64,000 nt of DNA from Caprimulgus europaeus (Eukaryota; Chordata; Aves; Caprimulgiformes; Caprimulgidae). Position numbers and translations under genes: made by a program. The stretch is from assembly GCA_907165065.1 (NCBI GenBank), contig OU015523.1, forward strand, positions 15,437,834-15,501,833, in the 5' to 3' direction. The notes under the pieces are model-generated. The model ran no database searches. It saw only the letters and a list, made by a program, of their open reading frames with translations, and had not been told where the DNA came from. Of the stretch, positions 24,155 through 36,177 are shown piece after piece (positions within the stretch are counted from its first letter, which is position 1; the number at the start of each line of letters is the position of its first letter).

Positions 24155-26380
24155 GTCAGTCCTTTGAACACCACTGCTCAGGAAAGATCAGAGATGTCAC
24201 AAAGGTGTTGATGTTTAAATCAACATAATACCCAGCATAAACAACCGTTGTCACAGCAACCCTGGCTAGAAGCATCTTTTCCACTCACATGTCATTTCCC
24301 ACTGGGCACATGCATTGCCCCAGCTTCAGAGCTTGTGGTTTTCATACCTTTCCCTTGATTCCTTATCAGTGGATGATGAGACAGAGGCCTGATTTCAAGG
24401 AGCACAGGAAGACCTGCCACATTCAATCCTGTCTCCTCCTCTCCCCCTGTGGAAGTAGAAGGTTTACGTGGATGACTTTACCCTACTTGCAGGTTGCCCT
24501 AGGAAAGGCAAGCCCTCAGACAGCTGCTGAAGCTAGTTTCCTGACAACACAAGCAAGGAGCAGCAAGGCAGGGGACTCAGCCCTGGTAGACAGCATGAGA
24601 TACTGTGTTAAATCTATTTCATGCTTACTGCCACACACTTCATAGTGGATACAAGCATTCAATAGAACTTATATTTTCTCTCTTCAGTAGATGTACTGGC
24701 TTATTTCGCCCTTGGAAGCAAACAAGAGTGAAAACACATCTATTGAATGGGCAAGTTTGGGTTTATCCAGAGGTTATAGAACAGGAAACCTGAGTAATTT
24801 TTTTTCTCTCTCATAATGGTCTGTGATTTGACCAACACAGTGTAACTGTGCAATATCTAAATTAAATTCTTATTGAAGACAACCTTACTTCAAGCTACAC
24901 TTCTCCTTCCCTTTTCTGTCTTCTAATTTCCAGAGCAGATAGAATGAACACTGATGATCAATGCAGTTCAGCCAAAGTTCAGCACAGAAGCAGTTCCATG
25001 CAGGAGACTAACTAAGCAAACCTGAAAGACCACCACGTAACAAACACATTTTGTCAGAAGACAGCAAAAAAGGCAGCCCTGGAGTTCAGTGTACAGGCTA
25101 TTCCCTCAGTGAATGTAAACTCAAACTTACTTGTCTGTGATGTTGTACCTTTTGTCCTTTCCAAATTAAAGTCAGGACAATGTTCCCCCTTTTCTTGCCC
25201 TTCTACCCATTTTCTATTTCCTAAAATGAAATGAGCAAAACAAGGACTATCACAAATTAACGGTGAAAAAAAGAAACAGAGCAGAACATGGTTGGTTATA
25301 CAGTAAAACAGGAAAAGTATAGCAAAAATCAAAAAAAGGACAGCACCCACTTTTATCCACCAACTACTCTTCAGTTTTACAGGGAACTATAGTGTAACAG
25401 CATCATTTGCTTCTACACTGCCCCATAAACATTTTCATACCTGCAGCTGAGCCTCCATCAATCTTTTTTTGGGGGATAGCTCCTGAAAATCCTTCCAGTT
25501 TTTGGTTTCCCGTTATGGACATGCGCAAAGCCCTCAGAGTCAGTGTTTCATCATGCTTCTTCCAGCATCAGTTCTCACCACAGTGTGAACTAAGGGACAG
25601 GAAACCTCAACTGACTAGGCAGAGATCTTACTGTGTCTGTTGCAATGCCAGAAATACTTCACATACGTTCTAATGATGATGGCTTTTTGCTACAAGACCA
25701 GAACAGCATATCAGCAGAGTGAGCTTTCATATGTCACCTATTTAAATACTTCCAACATGTGGTATTTTTATAGCCACTAAAAAAACTACAGCAGTAATTT
25801 GGAACATAGTCCAAAAGATGAAGGATCTGGATTTAATATATCTAGTAGTGACTCCCTGAGGCATGGGGTGGTTATATATCATCAATGAACCATGATAGAT
25901 AGATCTTGCTTCAAAGATCACTGATGTTTGGACAACAGTGAACAAACTGTTGCACAGGACAATTACGAATCAAAAAAGGAAAAAAATAGGGGAGTTTTTC
26001 AGAAGGCAAAAGGGCTATTAAATTTCAGTCCTAAACTGTCCTGAGAAAGAGAAAAGACAGCCACAATGATTCCTTCAGGAAATCAAAAGACTGAACTTAA
26101 AGGAAAGCAAGGAAATTGTTTTGATAATTGTCAAAATTTGAAACACTTTTAAGAAAGATGGAGTTCATTAGCTCCTCAAGCAGTGTACATCCCAGGCCTA
26201 GTTTTGCTAGTGAACAATCCCACACTAAAGGGGAATGCTTCAGCTGTTCATCCTACACCATCTCCTTTGAACTGCAAGGAGCCTACCAGCTCCAAGCCCT
26301 GCTTCTCTCTTTCAGAAAGGCTACAGCATAAAGAAATACCACTCTGGTCAGTCATGATCAACAGACCTTTCCTCTTTAGA
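24155..26380. other. No gene recognised
   Basis: Frames of 60-118 codons, the longest at 24289-24645 (plus). None shows a recognisable domain and no repeat family was recognised. Confidence 0.5.
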
Positions 26381-26450
26381 TTTCTTTTTTTTTTTTCCCC
26401 TCTCTTCTTCCATTTGATTTTTTTTCTTTCTTTCTTTCTTTCTTTCTTTC
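26381..26450 (+). repeat. T-rich tract and (TTTC)n microsatellite
   Basis: A T-run with C-rich interruptions (26381-26422) leads into about seven perfect TTTC units at 26423-26450. The Phe/Leu-rich part of the frame at 26183-26503 arises from this tract. Confidence 0.9.
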
Positions 26451-27350
26451 AATATATGAAGGCAATATTTACAGCCAAGGCAGTGCTGAGTAAGATGCAG
26501 TGATTATGGCTGATTTTATCACAGCTGTATTACTTAGCTGCAAGGTGAAGCGCTGTGCTAAAATGGATCATGAATCCTTGAAATTGACTATCCGTCACCT
26601 TTATAATCCTGATGGAAAGGCAGGTCAGATCGGGCCTGACAACTTCCCATGCAAACGAGACTACAACAGTGACGTCTGCTTGCCTCAAGGCATTTATATG
26701 TCTGGAGAGGAAGGCAATGCCTTAGGGAACTGGACTGGAGAAAGAGGGAGAGGAGAAACCAACTATCTCAACTGCCTCTGCAGGAATCAAGTGTAAATAC
26801 AGGAGACTAAATGTGTGCACAGAAGGACTGCTAGGGGTATTGGATGAAAGAATATTACAAGCAGCTAAGAATCAGGATTGCATGAAGACATCCCCCTAGG
26901 CTGAAGAACAGATTTCAGTTTCAAAGTTAAAAAAATAAAATAACTCCTCCTCAGTGGGAATTTGTGGCATGAGATGAGATCTACAAATGGGAAAAACTTT
27001 CAAATGTATGAAGAATCTAGTCATACTTCCTTCAAATCCAGCATCAAGAACCTTTATCATAAAGTCAGATTCAAAAAGTGTCCACAAGTTTGCAGACCAA
27101 ATTCATCAGGGTGTTACCGCTGACCATTATTACATGTGGCATCTCTGCAACAAAACCCACTGAGCGATGGCAGCGTTGAATCTCACAGGGGGTGTTTGTT
27201 TGGAGACAACCAGGACAGTTGATTAGAAAATCACTAAGCTATCCCAGTGACCACCTTCTTAAGGCAAGATTTGTTCTAAGTATAAACACAAGTTGTCTCA
27301 TTCACACACCTTCCAGGTTTGTGCATATCTCAGTACCACCAAACACTAAG
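26451..27350. other. No gene recognised
   Basis: A 98-codon frame at 26500-26796 (plus) starts just after the microsatellite. It has no recognisable domain and no supporting splice or promoter pattern that I can defend. Confidence 0.5.
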
Positions 27351-27567
27351 AAGAGTGCTTGTTCTCAATGTCTATGTTCTGTTCCCAGCACAGTATCTTA
27401 CACATCAGGGAGCCCAGACATAGTCCTCAACATTACTGTACCTTACTCCTTCCTATGCAAAAAGAGGATAATACTATGTATGTTACAGCACTACTACACG
27501 CTTGTCAAAAGTGGGTAGAGTCTTTGAGATCCAGAGATAGACAGTATTAAAGAAGGGCAAAGACTAC
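27350..27567 (+). repeat. MIR/CORE-SINE-like fragment (sense)
   Basis: Sense order: TATGTTCTGTTCCCAGCACA (tRNA-derived head, compare 'gggttctattcccagctctg'), GTACCTTACTCCTTCCTATG, AAAAAGAGGATAATACTATG (compare 'aaaatggggataatactat'), and TCTTTGAGATCCAGAGATAG (compare 'gctttgagatcctcggatga'). More diverged than the copy at 14118 but nearly full length. Confidence 0.5.
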
Positions 27568-27822
27568 TTACATCTTGCTCTTCTCACCTGTCCTTTCTTC
27601 CCTTTCCTCTCTTGCTTCTCCTGGGTAAGTCACATCTCAGCTAAACCTCTTAGTGAGTGATTACATTAGAGATAGCACTAATTACCAAACGTCATCTGTG
27701 TGGTACAATCTTATCAACACCCCACAGTTCCTCCCCTGAGGTGAGGGGGCTTGATCCATTTCATAAAAGTATCCTAGTTATCTGCTCTAACAAGCTCCAT
27801 TCCCTCAGGCTTGAAGGTGGCT
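27568..27822. other. No gene or repeat recognised
   Basis: Short unique-looking stretch between a SINE fragment and a T-run. Confidence 0.5.
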
Positions 27823-27855
27823 GTTTCTTTTTTTTTTTTTTTTTCTTTTTTTCCA
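27823..27855. repeat. T-rich run
   Basis: A T17 run (27828-27844), a single C, then T7. I find no retrocopy body on the minus strand that would make it a poly(A) tail. Confidence 0.9.
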
Positions 27856-30230
27856 AGTATAGATTCAAAGCTTTTCTGCTAGAACCTCTTGCAAGGAGGA
27901 GGGTTTTCCCCACCAACAGACTGGTGGATATTATCCTTCATGTATAAAAGGAGCCAGTCAGTTCCCAAGGTGCTGTGTGTCAGATAACACACTCATACAC
28001 TCTTCCTCTCATGCGCCATGGAGCAAGCAGTGCAGTTCCATCACCTACCATAGGGCAGAAGAACTCAATACCCACCCTGCAACTGTGAACACTTGAGTTT
28101 TCAACATGAGGTAAGAAAGGATGAGCAGATATAGGTAGGTTTAAAGCAAGAATGCCCATAAATGCTTTCTTTGGTAAGGCAACTAAACCACAACTGTAAT
28201 ACCACCTGATATTTTATTTCTAGAACCTCCATCTGACCAAACTCATGTAGAACCCCCTGCTAGCCTGGTTTAGTCCTCACCCTACAGTTCTGAAAGTGGC
28301 CAACAAGCACTGCCTCCACCTAACACACTATGGAGCTGAGGTGCCCGCTGCACTATAACTGCCAGAGCAAATGGCTACAAATACCCTGGAAGAAAGGTAA
28401 TGGTAATGATCCCTTTGACATGCTCTCCAGTTGGACTCAGGTCTCTGGAGAATTAACAACACACCATGGGGTAGGCACAGTGACCCTGTGGTTTTGGTTA
28501 CAGCACTGCTAGCTTCCAAGGTTTTTAACAGGATAATTCCACTGTGCACTATTATCCAGAAGGCAGCTTGCTCCCTTATTAGTAGATACTGCAGTTGTAT
28601 TCTTTCTGGGGGTTTAGTTATTTTTGTGTTTGAAGGTTAAGTGGTTTGGTTTTTTTTAATATAATTTGTGTGCATATTACTCGCTGTCCCTGGAATTCAT
28701 TTTGTTCCCTGCTAATGAAACCTCTGCGTTGCTAACAAAGCAGAAAATAAAAAAGGTAAATAGCACTCTCCAGAAACAATTTGTTTCTTGTTTTGTAAAT
28801 TCTTGCTGAACACCATCTCAGGGAATTTACACCCCAATAAGAGAAGAGAAGCAGAAGCTGATTGAGAAGGAGGTGGACAAAGGGGCTACAAATGCAGTTA
28901 GCTGATATGGAAAAGAAATAATAATTATAATCACACTGTAGATAAATAAGTACCCAGACAGCTGCACCTGTGAAACTCCAGAAAGCACTTGAGCACAGGC
29001 AAGCCATGCAATTGAATAGAAACCAGTGGCTGCAGGAAGATTTGAAGGGGAGATTAGTTTTCTCATGTTTAACCCTTTGGAGCTATGCCAAGAGTCAGCT
29101 GCCCTCACCAGAGTCCAGACTCATAAAACAGAACAGGTCACAGAGAATTAATGAATAATCCTGTTCTGCAAAAACACAGTGACATAAGGTAGGTACAGAC
29201 TGTCTGGTGGCATTGCTGTCAGTGAACATGAAACAAGGAAGATAAAACTTAGGAAGAGGTGATGCTGTTTTTTCCTAGCACATGCACTGCTACTACCTGC
29301 TAGAAAAAAACCAAAAGATTTTCTACAAAATGTAGTTTCTTTCTCACATAGGAGAGCCATCATGTTCATTTTCATGCGTCTGAATATGAGTCACAAGGCT
29401 TAAATTTTCAAAAAAATAGGACTGTCAAAGAGATTTACAAGTTCATATTGAAGCTCCTAAATTAATGGCTTGCAATTGAAAAGAGCTCAACTTCCAGCTA
29501 CTTCCACTGATTTTTCTGTCCAACATTCAGATCTTAAACTCTCTAATCCAAACAGAGGTTAAAACCAGTATCGCAGAGCAGGAAAGGAGAAGATCTTGCA
29601 TCCTTCCACCTGCATAGTCAAGTAATAGACCATCTCTGTGCACCATTGCTTGGGAATCAATAACAAATTAGCACCCTTCCTGGAAAAACAAACCCACCAG
29701 CTTCAGCTTCAGCCAGAGAGAAATGCACTGGAAATCAGGACTTATTTCTGAGATGACTTGATTGTTAAAAGTAGCTAAAGGAATTAGATGGCCAAAAGCC
29801 ATGCCTTAGCCACCTTTAAAAATGCATGCATAGTGCTCCACACATGAACACACCTTTGCCCTATCACTCACTGGATTACTGGACCAGCCCTCGTATGGAA
29901 GATTAAATACAAACTGCTCTACTGCTAAACCATATTTATTGAGCTTTAAACCACCATGTAATTTAAACATCTCTTCTTGCAGAGTTGGAAAAACTCCATC
30001 AACAATAATAACAGCAACTCTCAAATTCAATTGGTACATTTTTAACCTACAATAAGCAACCTGTTATATTTCTTAGAAGTTATGCAAGGTATTAATTGAG
30101 CTGCTAGGAGACCATGCAGGTTGCTTTTGTAGTAACTCCACAGTAAAAAAAAGAATGCAGCAACCAGAAAAATCCTGGCAAGATAGCAGCACCATCTCAG
30201 GATATGATTGCTGCAGCTGTACTAGTTATT
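27856..30230. other. No gene recognised
   Basis: Short frames (60-93 codons) on both strands without recognisable content; no repeat family recognised. Confidence 0.5.
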
Positions 30231-30234
30231 TACA

Positions 30235-30440
30235 TGAAGTCAATTCCAAGTGATTATTAAGAACATGAGGTTTATCGTGTAATATAAAAGGCCAGTTCAT
30301 TATGTCCGCACAAGCTACAGCTTAAACGGCAAACCTCAATAATTCAGTTTTTCTAACAGCAGTTAGGGATTTAATCGCTGCACAATAACTACATTAATTC
30401 TGAATTAATTTCTTAATGGAGATGTAATTGTCTTGGGCTT
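30235..30440. promoter_or_regulatory. Candidate conserved non-coding element
   Basis: About 200 bp with cores such as AAGTGATTATTAAGAAC, GTTTATCGTGTAATATAAAA, GGGATTTAATCGCTGC and the paired TTAATTCTGAATTAATTTC, no open frame and preserved CpGs (ATCG, CCGC, ACGG). It abuts the MITE-like palindrome that starts at 30448. The texture is enhancer-like; conservation is untested. Confidence 0.35.
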
Positions 30441-30447
30441 CATCTAA

Positions 30448-30583
30448 GGGGCCAAAATCTGCTCTCACCAGCATAAATTCATTGCAACTTCATGTAAGAG
30501 AGTGGGATGATTTTAACATAAAGAAACTGGAAGTCAACAGACAGCTGAGTTTTACACTGGTATCGTAGAAAAGAGCATGGTCC
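30448..30583. repeat. Degenerate palindromic MITE-like element
   Basis: Left arm GGGCCAAAATCTGCTCTC then ACCAGCATAAATTCATTG; right arm GAGTTTTACACTGGT then AGAAAAGAGCATGGTCC, whose inverse reads GGACCATGCTCTTTTCT and ACCAGTGTAAAACTC. The inner ACCAG boxes lie about 19 and 22 bp from the two ends. This fits the sauropsid palindrome 'gggccagattctgctctcacttacaccagtgtaaat' and its mirror. Same type as 15101-15207, with better preserved arms. Confidence 0.6.
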
Positions 30584-30675
30584 AACCATCAGTTACACTT
30601 TTTCACATTTGGTTCCAAATGACCTTCATTTGCCTGGGCAAAGTCCATACAAGTACTAAAACCAGAAACGCTATC

Positions 30676-30778
30676 CCCTCTGTGCTTGGAGATACGGTTT
30701 AGTAGTGGGCAGGTACGGTTGGACTCAATAATCTCCAAGGTCTTTTCCAACCAGGCGATTCTATGATTATTATAATAA
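30676..30778 (+). mobile_element. CR1 LINE 3' tail (5'-truncated, avian-type)
   Basis: The stretch TGTGCTTGGAGATACGGTTT, then ACGGTTGGACTCAATAATCT, CCAAGGTCTTTTCCAACCAG and GATTCTATGATTAT follows the 3' untranslated end of avian CR1 retrotransposons, including the terminal ATTCTATGA-type repeat unit. CR1 copies are usually 5'-truncated and this one keeps only about the last 100 bp. It is the least decayed CR1 in the window and the best single pointer to a bird. A 75-codon minus-strand frame across it is incidental. Confidence 0.88.
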
Positions 30779-33290
30779 TTCATTTGTAACACATACTTCA
30801 TCACAAAGGGCTGCAAGGCCTTTTACTGCAGGGAAAGCATTTCTTTCAATACCAAAATGCTTTCAGATCTGGCATAAAGAAACCAACTCGTACAGAAGAG
30901 GGAGCTAAAAAGGCAGCCAAATAGAAATGTGGCTAACTATCTAAGACATTCAAGTAGATACCTCCAAGAACTATAACGAGCCTTGTATGACCAATTTAAG
31001 GAAAATGGCTTCAAGAAGGTATTCACAAGAACTCAGATACTATTGTGGCAGGTATCTTGGAAATCCTTAAGACAGAACCGAAATCACCAGGAACAAAAAA
31101 CGTTATCACTGCTACTATCAATAATATGGAAGACAATGGTGATGGCAAGAAACTGATGTCGTAGGAAGAATGCTTAGATAGCATGAACAAATATATTTTA
31201 GACCTTCCAGTTGCCCGCTCCAGTTGGTGAACTTTTAGTGGTAAGAAGAAAGTTGAGAACACATAAAGCAGCAAGGCAATAAATCATTTGGAATAATCAG
31301 TGAGGCAGCTAGAAGTTACAGTGACAATATTACAAGTCACACAGAAAATTTGAGTCTACCGAGTGCCAGAGGCTGAATTCTAGCCCTGGAAGTCCTGCAG
31401 CTCCAAGGAGGTCTTTGAGACTCATCCTTTTCAAGGCCATACCAAGGAAGAACAGTGTGGTGGCAACACCTCTCACAATCCTAGCCAGCCAGAGAAGCTG
31501 CAAATTCAACATGTGACAGTAAGTAAAACTGATTGAGAATAGACAAATACAGCCCACAACACTTATTTCAATTTAAGACATACCATCTACCATTGTATAC
31601 AAATACCCCTTTTTCCAGTTGCCAGCAGACAAAGAGAGAACTTTCGGGTGTACGTGTTGAGCATTTTCCTGCTAGCACCACAGCAACTACATGTGAATCT
31701 TCCATCCATTTTACATCTATTCACATCATCAGTGACACAGAACCACCAACAGCCTCTCTAATGCCTGGTTTAATATCTATCAAATGAAAAGAGCACTCAG
31801 AAACTGCATCCTGCTAAAACGTCATGCATCTGCTTGCCTGCTCCTTAAGGACCTCCTCTACAAACGCTGCCCTGACACAAGCTTGCAGGCAGCCCATACA
31901 ACAACTGTGTGATGCTACAAACTGTCATGCCACAGAGTGCCAGTGGCACAGGTATCCTGCGCTTGGAGTCAACGTTTTAAATCCAGTAACACCCACTTAG
32001 TCAGCTCCAGTTTCTTTTAAGAGTTTCCAACCACTGAAAACCTATTCAGACTTGAGGGATGGTGGGTAGGAAACAGACCAAGCAGAGATATTTCTCTTTA
32101 TATTAAGAGGAAAATAATATATGGACAGAAGTGTTATTAAAAGCCTTTCCTACCTTTCAATTTTTGATACAGGAAAGACCTAAGCAGTTTGTTTTGGGGC
32201 CTACTCCTGCTACATTAACACATCAGCAATATATTCCTTTGCACCTCAGTCATACAAGGCATATACAAGCAAATATATCTACTCACTATCTTTTTTTGTA
32301 AAAAGAAAAATAAAGGGCAAAAAGCATAAAAAAGCATGCCACAATGACTATTCCTCCTCTAGTGACAGGAAAACCTCAACAGAAAATGTACACAATGTGA
32401 GCAAGGCAGTCAGCATCAAAAGTTGTATTAAGAGACAGAAGTTCCTGGCTCTTTGTATGACTGAAAAAGACGCTGGGTTTTGGGTCAGTGATCTGATCCT
32501 CCTTATGGATAAAGGTCATGATAAAAATTTAGCAGATCAATCATTAGAACTGTTGGAGACAAAGAAAAAAACCTGCCAGAACAGTTTTGATTCCATTTTT
32601 TATCAAAATCAGATCCCACTATGGAAATTGTCAACTTCAATGAAGTGTTTGATGGCTAAACATTCGAGTGTTTCATTGCGATAATCTCAGAACATTTTGT
32701 TTAGATCCAGTCTTTTGATTTTTATGTCATATTAATATTTCATTTAATCTGTTGCTCTCTAACATATGTATGTGGGTTATTATTTACTTACTAGTTTAAT
32801 ACAATAAAAAAGTCAAAGTAAAGAAAACAAAAATAAAGTAGTGAGAGTTTAAATAAATATAAAAGAAAAAGCCAATTGTCCCAATGAAAAAGACTTCATA
32901 GAAGCAATGTTTATCAGTTTTGAGAGAGCTGGAGATGGTGTTGTCTATATTCAGAAGAGTATGGAACAGAGATTTTGACTACAGTATGGTAGAGCCGTTG
33001 TTTTGCCTATTTATTTGAATGCCAATGTGCAGTGTCTTCTAAACATCAAAAACATTTTGGTTGTGCTGTGAATCTAGGTAGAAAATGGCTTCAGTGTATC
33101 CCCTTAGATATCAAAATAACTTTGTCACTGTGAGAAAGTTGAGCACTAAATTCAGAATTCATCTCTCAATTTATGTACATAGGCACAAATTCCACCATAC
33201 ACAATATAACTGCACTGGCAGTCTAGTCATTATAAGCTTTTCCAGCCATTGCATAGTTTGTGTGAAGCCAACTGGGGAAGGAAATAAAGC
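30779..33290. other. No gene recognised
   Basis: Frames of 60-95 codons with no similarity recognised; 32700-32880 is strongly AT-rich. Nothing else identified. Confidence 0.5.
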
Positions 33291-33292
33291 TT

Positions 33293-33309
33293 AAAGAAAG
33301 AAAGAAAGA
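33293..33309 (+). repeat. (AAAG)n short microsatellite
   Basis: About four AAAG units. Confidence 0.85.
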
Positions 33310-33814
33310 TATAACTTAACTATACCTGAGAAAGAAAAATAATTCATTGAGAGAATTTGCTGCTGTAGCCTCTGGCATTTTATGATATCACAGACATTTG
33401 CCTGTGGTATCCTGATTCCCTGGCATGCAAGATACAGCGTAATTCACGTGTTAGTGCAGATTTTCCAAAAGCAGGTGGCAGACTGAAGAATCATCCATAG
33501 TTTAGTACATCACTAGATTCAGTAATTTTTCTGTCTTTAGGCCTTCATACCACATCCATCACTACAGTATCTCAGCAGCTGGTGTTCATCAGACACAAAA
33601 TCAATGAGCAGCCAAGATTACAAAAAACGGTGGCCAAAACTGGGTTTTTAAATTCACACTTTGGCAGAGGAACAAACGGCATGATCTTCCACACTGAAAC
33701 ACCAAAAATGATCAGGCAAAATCCCATGAACCTCCACAATTACTTATGAATATACCCTATCCATAACTACAAATCTAAGCCAAAGTACTGGGTCCAGAAC
33801 CAATAAAATTCCCT

Positions 33815-33895
33815 GATCTGTGAAACTGATAGCGGTGGGTTTAAACAGTACAACGGCCGTTTCCGGACTTCAGACCTATGAATCTATGAATCTTA
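33815..33895 (+). mobile_element. Probable CR1-type LINE 3' tail
   Basis: CTGATAGCGGTGGGTTTAAA, then GGCCGTTTCCGGACTTCAGA and CTATGAATCTATGAATCTT. The ending resembles CR1 tails of the form '...tttccggccttac...tctatgaatctatgaatct' seen in sauropsids. It is short, with no upstream coding part. Several CpGs survive in about 30 bp, which suggests a younger insertion than its neighbours or constraint. Confidence 0.45.
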
Positions 33896-34619
33896 TAAAA
33901 AGCAGTGCATACTTCAGCCAAAATCACCCTGCATGTTTCAAGATATAGTAATGTACAAATTCATCCTCAGCAACACCTGCACACTGGCAGCGGAACACCC
34001 CAAGCACCTCCACACACTGAGGCAGAGAATGAAGCAGATGAGCTTTCAGGATCCCTCTGAACAATTTGCTCTGTGATCCTAGGAAACCTGAACAAACTAG
34101 CAATGAAGGATCTTTCAAACTGCTTGCCTGAAAGGATCCACCTGGAGTAAGCTATGGAAAGTGCCATCATCCACAGGAAAACATTCTACAGAAAGTGTTC
34201 TTTATGCAACATATATTAATAAATGAAAGCTGGTACAAGCCTCTCGCTCTCCCCCAGCTTTGCACATAAGGAGCGCTGGGGTTATTACCAGCTCATCAAA
34301 TATTCCATTAAGACTGACAGTCCAAAAAGAGAAGTGCCATTTGCACAAGTTCTCTCTGAGCTCCAGCAGCCCTCTCTGTCAGTGTCATGGCTGGACTAAG
34401 ATTCTGTAGTGAGCAAAAATGAAGTCAGAACCTCTTTAATATATAATTAGCAATAAGAGGAGTATGAGGGCATTTGAATAATACATCTCATGGTCAGACA
34501 AAGCAGTAGGAGCCAAAAGAGGAAGAGCAGAAGTAGTCAACAGGGCAAAGATCAGAGAAAAATGAGAACTATGCACCTATGTGAAGGCAGAGGTACAGTT
34601 ATAAGCTGATAAACAAGAA
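33896..34619. other. No gene recognised
   Basis: Unique-looking sequence. Two minus-strand frames of 64-67 codons overlap each other at 33924-34170 without recognisable content. Confidence 0.5.
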
Positions 34620-34832
34620 AAATAGTGCTTTGCATTTATAGAATGTTTTGCTTTCAAAAATGCCCAAAATGGAGCTCAAGCTGATGAGAAATCTTCTTCC
34701 CTTATTATAGCAGAGGAAATAGATATCCACAGGTAGAACATGACATTTCCAAGGGCACTTCAGGGTGTCAGTGGCAAAGCTGCAGCTACAGCCCATTCTC
34801 TAATGGCTGAAACAACTGGCCTCTCCACTCCT
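34620..34832 (-). repeat. MIR/CORE-SINE-like fragment (antisense on + strand)
   Basis: Antisense order: TTTATAGAATGTTTTGCTTT, TCTTCCCTTATTATAGCAGA, ACATTTCCAAGGGCACTTCA (compare 'cttgcccaaggtcacacag'), then TGTCAGTGGCAAAGCTGCAG (compare 'gtcagtggcagagctgg') and CCCATTCTCTAATGGCTGAA. Poorly preserved; the CAGTGGCAAAGCTG block is the strongest anchor. Confidence 0.5.
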
Positions 34833-35780
34833 ATCCCTAATAGAGAGTGTCCAGAGACAAGGTGATAACGCACAATACTGCTGAGTTTCACCATAAGCCA
34901 GATTAAATACGGGTGTTTGGTGTTTATGCCAAGTTTACTGATGCCAGGTTAGCCTAAGGTTCCACTTGCAAATGTTATATTCACAATGCCTGAGAAATGC
35001 AGAGAAAAATGAGCACACAGAAATTATTTAGTGCTAATACTGAGCTCGGAATCCTCGTTTCCAGCCCCTCAAAACACAGATGTATTATCCTACTGCATTT
35101 TGGTTCATATTCCTCTTTATAATCACTGTATTGCTTCCCCCACTCCGCCCTCCATTTACATTAGTACCTAGGATTGCAGATCAGGGTTCGTTTAGAGATG
35201 TCAGTTTAATATCTACAGCATCTGCAAACAATAGAGCATAGATAGAACCTCTCATTTTTCAGCAGAGCGACTCTTCTGACCTTGACACATTTTCAGTAAA
35301 TTTTTACTTGGGTGTAAAGTGCCTATCCACCACTGCATCTGTCATCTCTGCTTCCCTAGGGCCTTCCCCATCCCCATACAGCAGCCCTTTTTGGTTCCTG
35401 CAGCAGCAGTACCTGGAGAGGATCACAGTGCTTCACAGGAAGTTTCCAGCTGAGAACCACCATAGAAAGAGTGAAAAAAAAGTTTTGGGCCAAGGAGGAG
35501 TTACAAAGTGAAATTGAAGAGGCTACTCTATTGCTCCCTCTGAAATAAAGCCTCAGCATTAAATATAGTAAAAAAGACATGTATAAAAACCTCTTCAGCT
35601 CCTCATTTAAAGGTAAAGCAGCAAAAAAGCAGCGTGGTCTGCAGCAGGAGCAGAGGACTAAACTATGGACCCATGTGGGCAGAAAGTCCTTAGAGAAGGG
35701 ATGACCTCACCCTATAAGACAGAAACTGCCATGTACTGACTGCTTCACCATCACTAGAGGTAAAAACAATGAGGGACACC
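34833..35780. other. No gene recognised
   Basis: Contains a non-repetitive, possibly constrained patch around 34900-35000 and 35150-35310. Frames of 67-74 codons at 35308-35580 overlap on both strands and are not convincing. Confidence 0.45.
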
Positions 35781-35784
35781 CCAC

Positions 35785-35850
35785 CAAAAAAAAAAAAAAC
35801 CAAACCCAACCAACCAAAAAAATAAGCCAAAAGCCAACCACCAGTGCAAG
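35785..35850. repeat. A/C-rich low-complexity block
   Basis: An A13-type run followed by CCAAACCCAACCAACC and further A-runs. Simple sequence. Confidence 0.85.
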
Positions 35851-36177
35851 AATGGGAACAAGTTCAATGGCCAGCTTCTCAAAGTGATCTTTAAATTTCT
35901 ACCTGTCTCCATGACTTTCAGTTCTTCACAGCCTCCAAAACCAAAGGGTATACTGAAGGATGAGCTATAGATGGGAGGGATGTAGCCCAGCAGACCCCCC
36001 TCCCACCCCAGGTCTAGAGACTTGGCCTCAAAGCAGCAAGGGATCAGGCTGAAATGGAGGAAGAAAATCCATTAAACAGATGCTTTCAGTCACAGAATTG
36101 TTGTTCCTATCTTATTCCCCCCTGCCCCCTGAAGAATACTACTTCAGAAACTTTCCAGCTGTAAGATCATAGAACTC
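35851..36177. other. No gene recognised
   Basis: C-rich patches (CAGACCCCCCTCCCACCCC at about 35991-36009; CCCCCCTGCCCCCTG near 36118) but no recognisable element. Confidence 0.5.

Noticed and set aside
36116..36135. Minus-strand TTCAGGGGGCAG as a CTCF site
   Set aside because: The upstream half of the core is poor and the context is a C-rich run.
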